A DNA stretch of 9,748 nt from Actinomycetota bacterium (GTDB lineage Bacteria > Actinomycetota > Actinomycetes > Nanopelagicales > Nanopelagicaceae): assembly GCA_016870855.1 (NCBI GenBank), contig VGAF01000040.1, positions 1 to 9,748 on the forward strand. Reading direction: 5' to 3'. A program made the position numbers and the translations under genes. Shown in pieces: positions 6,054-9,748 of this stretch. The notes below the pieces were generated by a model, which was not told the origin of the DNA, made no database searches, and was given only the letters and a program-made list of their open reading frames with translations. The number at the start of each line of letters is the position of its first letter. Position 1 is the first letter of the stretch.

Positions 6054-6520
6054 TTTCGGGTGTAGTAACCCCAAGCAAGAGTCGTCGCAATCGCTACCCA
6101 GATTTGATAGGGCATAAGCGCAAACCCCAAGAGAGTTGATGCTTTGAATGTTAAGAGCAGAACTGGGAGTGTTAGAAGTGCAGTGATGCCAAGCGAGAAT
6201 GCGGCGAGTTGTAGATTATGTGGAACGTAGAAGTTATACGCCCAACTAAGAGCTGCCGCGACCGAAAGTGCAAAGCAAGTTAACCAAATTAAGACTTCGT
6301 TTCGACTAAGAGATGCAGATATTTGAAAAGCTGCGATACCCAAAACTATGAAGTTATAGGGCCAGATCAATCCAAATACGAAGTCGGGGGGCTGCCAAGG
6401 CGGCCGGTCTAATGTTCCATACCAACCTGGCGAGCTACTCGTCCAAATCCCAGATCCGAGGGCATAGATAAGAACTAGGGCGATACCGATAACGATGGAA
6501 TAGATTCGAAAGTCACTCAC
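6050..6520 (-). CDS. tspO: TspO/MBR family tryptophan-rich sensory protein
   Basis: This is a 156-residue membrane protein with five hydrophobic segments, the normal TspO size and layout. The family motif is WYGTLDRPPWQPP (33-45) followed by LIWPYNFIVLGIAA (51-64), with later LSWAYNFYVP (91-100) and MPYQIWVAIATTLAW (136-150). TspO proteins bind porphyrins and related ligands and are linked to tetrapyrrole, light, oxygen and stress responses in bacteria; the precise activity is debated. Two sites that usually carry Asn in the family, before the helix-4 Trp and at the start of the C-terminal LN motif, appear here as Ser92 and Trp150, so this is a divergent member. The start is GTG, 9 nt after the stop of the tandem GNAT gene and without a clear SD. 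It is therefore probably the last gene of the four-gene minus-strand operon. Its TAA overlaps the stop codon of the convergent MFS gene. Confidence 0.9.
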   Translation of the reverse strand: MSDFRIYSIVIGIALVLIYALGSGIWTSSSPGWYGTLDRPPWQPPDFVFGLIWPYNFIVLGIAAFQISASLSRNEVLIWLTCFALSVAAALSWAYNFYVPHNLQLAAFSLGITALLTLPVLLLTFKASTLLGFALMPYQIWVAIATTLAWGYYTRN

Positions 6521-6529
6521 GGCGCTAAG

Positions 6530-7357
6530 TTAGAGTAATAGTTCCATTCGCTGAAAGCACCGCTCGGTTTTGAAGCCAATACGTTGGTAGAACGAGAGGT
6601 TCTCCGCATCTGACCAGGTAAAGCGCGCCCACTTTGCGCCACGGGCTCGCATCTCATGGAGCGCGGCGATTGCAAGGAGAGTGCCAAGACCACCTCCGCG
6701 GAAATCGGGTAATACCCCGATGGGTCCGAAGCGATCTCCTCTGGTGTGGCAATAACCGCCGATAAGTTCGCCATCAATTGCGATGATAATCTGAGATTCA
6801 TTTATGGTAAGCGCGGTCGTAAAGAATTGCTCCCACTCACCAGGAACCGAATTAGCGATTGCTTCAAGAAGCGCAGCGCGGTCAGTATCGGTGGCAAGCC
6901 TTACTCCCCACTTATCATTCTCCGAAAGAGTTGGCGCATCCTTTAGCTCAAATGACATTGCATATGCCTTTGCTAACTCTTTAAAACCAAAGCCGTGCAG
7001 AAGTTCGAGCGCACCGCTCTCGTGGGGAATCTCAATTCCGGGCTGGATGTAACCAGGAGCTTTTCCAGTCTCACCGCTGACAAGTACCCGGCGAAGTTTG
7101 GCGCTCCGAGCCGCTTCGATAAAGGCGGCGACTAGTCGGCTTGCCAGGCCACTGCGACGCATCTCAACCGATACATGGAGATAAGAGAGGTATGCAGTAT
7201 CTTCGAAGTGGTTTCCGAGAATGAAAGCGGCCTGGTCGAGCCTCAAATGGCGGGGCGCTAAATGGGCAGCGAAGAGCGTTTCATCTAGGCCTGGGCGGCC
7301 CAGGATCTCTGCGACCCAAGGTAGGTCGACACGGGTAAGAGGCGTAATTACCGCCAA
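6530..7357 (-). CDS. Two-domain (tandem) GNAT acetyltransferase
   Basis: From the TTG at 7357 this is a 275-residue protein with two GNAT folds. The N-terminal domain has HVSVEMRRSGLASRLVAAF (61-79) with an RxxGxA acetyl-CoA loop (67-72), then SGETGKAPGYIQPGIEI and a LLHGFGF helix (119-125). The C-terminal domain has IGVLPDFRGGGLGTLL (213-228) with RxxGxG (220-225) and SFYQRIGF (255-262) with a candidate catalytic Tyr257. Two GNAT domains also occur in mycothiol synthase MshD of Actinobacteria, but I see no specific MshD signature, so the substrate is open. I chose TTG because GAGG (7364-7367) precedes it by 6 nt and it begins 1 nt after the upstream stop. The first ATG, at 7438, would add 27 basic residues and overlap the epimerase gene by 80 bp. 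It lies in the operon with the dehydratase and the epimerase. Confidence 0.83.
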   Translation of the reverse strand: MAVITPLTRVDLPWVAEILGRPGLDETLFAAHLAPRHLRLDQAAFILGNHFEDTAYLSYLHVSVEMRRSGLASRLVAAFIEAARSAKLRRVLVSGETGKAPGYIQPGIEIPHESGALELLHGFGFKELAKAYAMSFELKDAPTLSENDKWGVRLATDTDRAALLEAIANSVPGEWEQFFTTALTINESQIIIAIDGELIGGYCHTRGDRFGPIGVLPDFRGGGLGTLLAIAALHEMRARGAKWARFTWSDAENLSFYQRIGFKTERCFQRMELLL

Positions 7358-7358
7358 C

Positions 7359-8213
7359 TTAGGCCTCGTTCTTAAATAAGTGTTGGAATCGGAAGGAACT
7401 CTTCGCTTGGATCTTGGCGGAATCAAAGAGCGAGCCATAGCCAGTCGGAATTGAACTCCAATCGCGCCCCGGAAAGTGCTTAGTCATCAAGTCACGAGTC
7501 ATTGTGCGAGCCAAAGTGTTTGGGGCGACGACATTCAATACTGGGTCATCAAGTTTTGGTCGTTCTTCAACAAAGGTAGTAATCGCTTTAACAGCATCGC
7601 GGATCTCCAAGTAGGCCCAGAAATCTTGGGTACCAAATGAATCATCGGCTGCAATCTTTGTGGCTCGTTTGGCGAGAAGGGTTTTTAAATCGCCAACATA
7701 AGGAAAGCGGGGAGCATAAATATCTATCTTATGTCGGTTCCTTATATATCGCACCGTCTCTTCATCGGCGACTTTTGATAGGCCATATGGATCGGAGAGA
7801 GTTTTGGGATGCGCTTCATCAATTGGAAAATAGCTTGGATATAGAAGTGCTTGTGAAAAGGAGAAGCCCAGCACCGAGATGCTGCTGGCATGGATAGCAA
7901 CTTTTACCCCACTCTCGGCAGCGCTGGAGAGCGTGTTAAAAGTTGCCGAAGTATTAAGTGTGTAAGTACGGAGTGGCGTATCGAGATTTGGCGAGCGAAG
8001 TGCAGCAAGATGCACAATAACTTCTACGCTACGGAGAGCGCGTTGCATTAACTCGGGATCGTTTGCACTTCCCTCAAAGTTCTCGTCACATCTACTCTCG
8101 CCAGCGCGATCAATCCATAGACCAATCGTGTGATGGCCCAGGCTGCGAAACTCATCCGCGAGCGCCTTACCAATTAGCCCAGTTGCCCCAGTTATCAGAA
8201 TGCGTTGGCTCAC
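7359..8213 (-). CDS. NAD(P)-dependent epimerase/dehydratase (extended SDR family)
   Basis: This 284-residue cytoplasmic oxidoreductase has an N-terminal Rossmann motif GATGLIG (9-15), VIVHLAA (65-71), a serine-rich strand end ASSISVLG (109-116) giving the catalytic Ser, and YGLSK (143-147) giving the catalytic Tyr143 and Lys147. APRFPYVG (167-174) and the AYLEIRDAVKAI stretch (200-211) match the substrate-side elements of nucleotide-sugar epimerases and of uronate or other sugar dehydrogenases. It is shorter than the roughly 310-340 residues of UDP-sugar epimerases and closer to the smaller sugar-dehydrogenase-like members. With a sugar-acid dehydratase upstream, oxidation of an aldose or uronate is a reasonable inference, not a demonstrated function. 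The start is GTG, sharing GTGA with the stop of the dehydratase gene, so the two are coupled. Confidence 0.88.
   Translation of the reverse strand: MSQRILITGATGLIGKALADEFRSLGHHTIGLWIDRAGESRCDENFEGSANDPELMQRALRSVEVIVHLAALRSPNLDTPLRTYTLNTSATFNTLSSAAESGVKVAIHASSISVLGFSFSQALLYPSYFPIDEAHPKTLSDPYGLSKVADEETVRYIRNRHKIDIYAPRFPYVGDLKTLLAKRATKIAADDSFGTQDFWAYLEIRDAVKAITTFVEERPKLDDPVLNVVAPNTLARTMTRDLMTKHFPGRDWSSIPTGYGSLFDSAKIQAKSSFRFQHLFKNEA
7364..7367 (-). promoter_or_regulatory. Ribosome binding site that supports the TTG start of the tandem GNAT (GAGG)
   Basis: On the minus strand GAGG lies in the last codons of the epimerase gene, 6 nt before the TTG at 7357, with TAAG between. This spacing and the one-base gap between stop and start argue for reinitiation at TTG rather than use of the ATG at 7438. 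Confidence 0.55.
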
Positions 8214-9442
8214 GGCTTTATGATGCTCCCGTCGTTACTTCTAATTTCGGGCCACGCGCCGTTAAAAGCATGATCGGGATATGGGAATTGCGCTGCGGCT
8301 TCTTCATCAATCTCGACCCCAAAGCCTGGGCGGTCGTTTATCTGCATTTTGCCAGCTCTTATCTCTGGCGAACCCGGGAAGACAGCATCACTTCTCTCGC
8401 TCTGTAGATAAATCTCTTGGATACCGAAGTTAGGGGTCAGTGCGCCTAGATGCATATGAGCCGCATGCCCAACCGGCGATAAATCTCCTGGCCCATGAAA
8501 TGCCGTCTTGATTCCGAAACTCTCGGCGGTGCTGGCTAATTTCAATGCAGGCGTGAAGCCGCCAATCTGGGTGATATGGCAACGTAAATACGCAATTAGT
8601 CTCTCGGAGATTAGGCGGTTGTAGTCACTTGGCGCATTCAGTAACTCACCAAATGCAATCGGCGTAGTTGTGCGCGCTTTGATGTCAGCAAGGTACTCAA
8701 TGTGTTCGGGAGCAACGGGATCTTCTAGAAAGAGCAAGCCGAGATCTTCAACAGCTTTTGCAAATGCGACAGCGCGAGTTGGGGCGATCCGCTCATGCAC
8801 ATCATGAATGATTCCAATCTCGCCATCTAGGCTACGAAGTGCGCGCAACTCTTGGAGCGTGAATTCAAAGTAGAGATCTTCATTCCAAGGCGCCTGATTA
8901 AGCGCAAGGCGATAATCCTGGCGGGTCTGTTCGCCAGCTTTTGTTTGAAATGACAGTCCGGAGCCATATGAGGCAAGATTTGGAATTGCGAATTGCACGC
9001 GGAAATTATCAAACCCGAGCTCTTTTAACTGAATGATCTTGCCGTGTACTTCGGAGGCGTTCGCGCCATTGACATGTACATAAGTTGCAAGATCGTTTCT
9101 GACTTTACCGCCGAGAAGCGCATAAACTGGTTTACCGAGCGCCTTCCCTTTTAGATCCCAGAGCGCTTGATCAATACCAGCAATCGCATTATTAAGTACT
9201 GAGCCGTTGCGCCAATAGCCACTTAAATACATTGCGTGCCAGGCATCAGTTATTGCTTCGGCATCGCGTCCGATTAGAAATGGCTTGAAATAGTTCTTTA
9301 AGGCGCTGACTACAGTGAGCGGGAATTGAGTAAAGGTGGCGCAACCGATTCCATTCAGGCCACTATCAGTCTCAAGCTTGACGATGGTGAGCCGGATGCC
9401 ATCGGGCGCAGTGCAGATGATCTTCAGGTCTGTAATCTGCAT
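8210..9442 (-). CDS. Sugar-acid dehydratase of the enolase superfamily (RspA / D-mannonate dehydratase-like)
   Basis: This is a 410-residue enolase-superfamily enzyme of the mannonate-dehydratase (ManD/RspA) subgroup, which abstracts a proton alpha to a carboxylate and eliminates water to give a 2-keto-3-deoxy sugar acid. Visible features are WRNGSVLNNAIAGIDQALWDL (77-97), Arg148 and Tyr159 in the catalytic loop, HDVHER (213-218) with metal ligand Asp214 and His216, metal ligands Glu240 (LFLED) and Glu266 (FGELLN), HGPGDLSPVGHAA (316-328) with His316, PNFGIQE (337-343) with Glu343, and RPGFGVEIDEE (371-381). All expected catalytic and metal residues are present. The HDVHER form is the RspA-like type; some of those members have low or no mannonate activity, so mannonate, gluconate or another acid is possible. 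I prefer the ATG at 9442, which has GGAGG (9447-9451) just upstream, over the ATG at 9466, which would place that SD inside the gene. This is the first gene of the minus-strand operon. Confidence 0.92.
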   Translation of the reverse strand: MQITDLKIICTAPDGIRLTIVKLETDSGLNGIGCATFTQFPLTVVSALKNYFKPFLIGRDAEAITDAWHAMYLSGYWRNGSVLNNAIAGIDQALWDLKGKALGKPVYALLGGKVRNDLATYVHVNGANASEVHGKIIQLKELGFDNFRVQFAIPNLASYGSGLSFQTKAGEQTRQDYRLALNQAPWNEDLYFEFTLQELRALRSLDGEIGIIHDVHERIAPTRAVAFAKAVEDLGLLFLEDPVAPEHIEYLADIKARTTTPIAFGELLNAPSDYNRLISERLIAYLRCHITQIGGFTPALKLASTAESFGIKTAFHGPGDLSPVGHAAHMHLGALTPNFGIQEIYLQSERSDAVFPGSPEIRAGKMQINDRPGFGVEIDEEAAAQFPYPDHAFNGAWPEIRSNDGSIIKP

Positions 9443-9446
9443 TCCG

Positions 9447-9451
9447 CCTCC
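9447..9451 (-). promoter_or_regulatory. Ribosome binding site of the dehydratase gene (GGAGG)
   Basis: On the minus strand GGAGG lies 4 nt before the ATG at 9442. It is a full consensus core, although the spacing is slightly short. It decides the start against the in-frame ATG at 9466, which has no SD. Confidence 0.65.
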
Positions 9452-9495
9452 AATGGGGTTGACCATGCGCTGAGCGCCTGCGCCACGAAAAATGG

Positions 9496-9509
9496 TAGAT
9501 GAAAATCTA
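9496..9509. promoter_or_regulatory. Palindrome TAGAT-GAAA-ATCTA overlapping a candidate -10 of the dehydratase operon
   Basis: This is a perfect 5-bp inverted repeat with a 4-bp spacer in the 103-bp gap between the divergent dehydratase and murQ genes. On the minus strand the distal part reads TAGATT (9509-9504), which fits TANNNT and would give a leader of about 55 nt to the ATG at 9442. A repressor bound here would cover that -10 box. The half-sites are short, so chance is possible. Confidence 0.35.
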
Positions 9510-9530
9510 TTGCGTTCCTAGGGGTGAACT

Positions 9531-9544
9531 GCGAAACTTTTCGC
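9531..9544. promoter_or_regulatory. Palindrome GCGAAA-CT-TTTCGC immediately before the murQ ATG
   Basis: This is a perfect 6-bp inverted repeat with a 2-bp spacer, ending one base before the ATG at 9546. No Shine-Dalgarno sequence lies in this leader; the nearest purine run (9520-9524) is too far away. The element may be an operator at or near a leaderless start point, or an RNA hairpin at the start codon. No regulator gene is present in the window to assign it to. Confidence 0.4.
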
Positions 9545-9545
9545 C

Positions 9546-9748
9546 ATGCCAGGTCGGAGCCTCTCGGAGCTAACCACCGAGTCGATCAGTAGCGAGCTCG
9601 CCGGCCTGCACTCACAGAGCATCGGCGAGTTAGTCGATGTAATGAATCGGGAAGATGAGAAGGTCGCGCGCGCTGTTGGGCGCGAGGTGGACGCTATCGA
9701 AGTCGTGATTACTCAAGTTTCTCAGCGCCTTGCAAACGGTGGACGACT
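9546..9748 (+). CDS. murQ: N-acetylmuramic acid 6-phosphate etherase MurQ (N-terminal part, runs off the right edge)
   Basis: The plus-strand frame from the ATG at 9546 is open to the edge and gives 67 complete codons. The translation reads as a MurQ N-terminus: LSELTTESISSEL (6-18) is the LTTExxNP-like opening, followed by SIGELVDVMNREDEKVARAV (25-44), which corresponds to the family's ELLxLINxEDxxVAxAV helix, and then VVITQVSQRLANGGR (53-67), which leads into the sugar-binding SIS domain beyond the window. MurQ cleaves the lactyl ether of MurNAc-6-phosphate to GlcNAc-6-phosphate and lactate in the cytoplasm, as part of cell-wall sugar recycling or scavenging. An in-frame TGA at 9525-9527 and the lack of other starts fix the ATG. 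The usual Asn-Pro after the TTE is replaced by Ser-Ile, so the assignment rests on the overall pattern. The gene is divergent from the dehydratase operon. Confidence 0.85.
   Translation, partial: MPGRSLSELTTESISSELAGLHSQSIGELVDVMNREDEKVARAVGREVDAIEVVITQVSQRLANGGR

Noticed and set aside
6517..6801. 94-codon minus-strand frame overlapping the GNAT C-terminus
   Set aside because: It is another frame of the second GNAT domain; the GNAT frame runs through RGGGLG and FYQRIGF without interruption.
6530..7357. Tandem GNAT called as mycothiol synthase MshD
   Set aside because: Only the two-domain architecture agrees; I see no MshD-specific motif and the operon context is sugar-acid metabolism.
7637..8407. 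Plus-strand open frames opposite the epimerase and dehydratase genes
   Set aside because: Both opposing minus-strand genes carry complete catalytic motifs, and these frames show no domain or RBS.
9443..9466. ATG at 9466 as start of the dehydratase
   Set aside because: It would place the consensus GGAGG inside the coding region and add eight residues (MVNPIGGG) unlike the family N-terminus.
1..9748. tRNA or rRNA genes, CRISPR arrays, insertion sequences, long direct repeats, attachment sites
   Set aside because: None found by reading; the window is nearly filled with intact protein genes and no terminal inverted repeats or transposase motifs were seen.

Overview
The window looks like a carbohydrate and organic-acid utilisation region of a small-genome actinobacterium. 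Base composition is roughly balanced, starts are mixed (ATG, GTG and one TTG), Shine-Dalgarno sequences are sparse, and genes are packed with ATGA, GTGA and TGATG overlaps. One TANNNT box sits at leaderless distance from a start codon. A two-cysteine module on the secreted binding protein resembles modules I associate with freshwater planktonic Actinobacteria (Nanopelagicales/acI type). This taxonomic placement is an inference from style, not a database result.

Layout. The left edge (1-356, minus) holds the N-terminal third of a GH1 beta-glucosidase. It is divergent, with only 16 bp between start codons, from a plus-strand series: a classical SDR oxidoreductase (373-1125) overlapping a spermidine/spermine-type GNAT acetyltransferase (1125-1604); a structured 113-bp gap with a probable internal promoter and a strong RBS; then a complete tripartite tricarboxylate transporter (TTT), tctC (1718-2845), tctB (2853-3374) and tctA (3367-4875); and an MFS carrier (4872-6053) coupled by ATGA. 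This array ends tail-to-tail, with interlocking stop codons, against a minus-strand operon. In transcription order that operon is a RspA/mannonate-dehydratase-like enolase-superfamily enzyme (9442-8210), an NAD(P)-dependent extended-SDR epimerase/dehydrogenase (8213-7359), a two-domain GNAT acetyltransferase (7357-6530) and a TspO/MBR membrane protein (6520-6050). The operon is divergent, across a 103-bp gap carrying two short palindromes, from the start of murQ (MurNAc-6-phosphate etherase, 9546 to the right edge).

How it may work together. The TTT system would import a carboxylated solute through a periplasmic-type binding protein. The MFS carrier could take the same or a related compound in or out. 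The SDR, the sugar-acid dehydratase and the epimerase/dehydrogenase are the kinds of enzymes that oxidise and dehydrate sugars or sugar acids. GH1 and MurQ at the two edges add beta-glucoside and cell-wall amino-sugar salvage. The substrate of the TTT system and the exact reactions of the SDR, the epimerase and both GNATs cannot be read from the sequence.

No RNA gene, insertion sequence, CRISPR array, attachment site or origin was seen. No stretch longer than 300 bases lacks a gene. I found no wholly new system. The most unusual points are the Cys-pair domain and the altered ligand loop on TctC, the MFS carrier locked to the TTT operon, and TspO plus a tandem GNAT in a sugar-acid operon.
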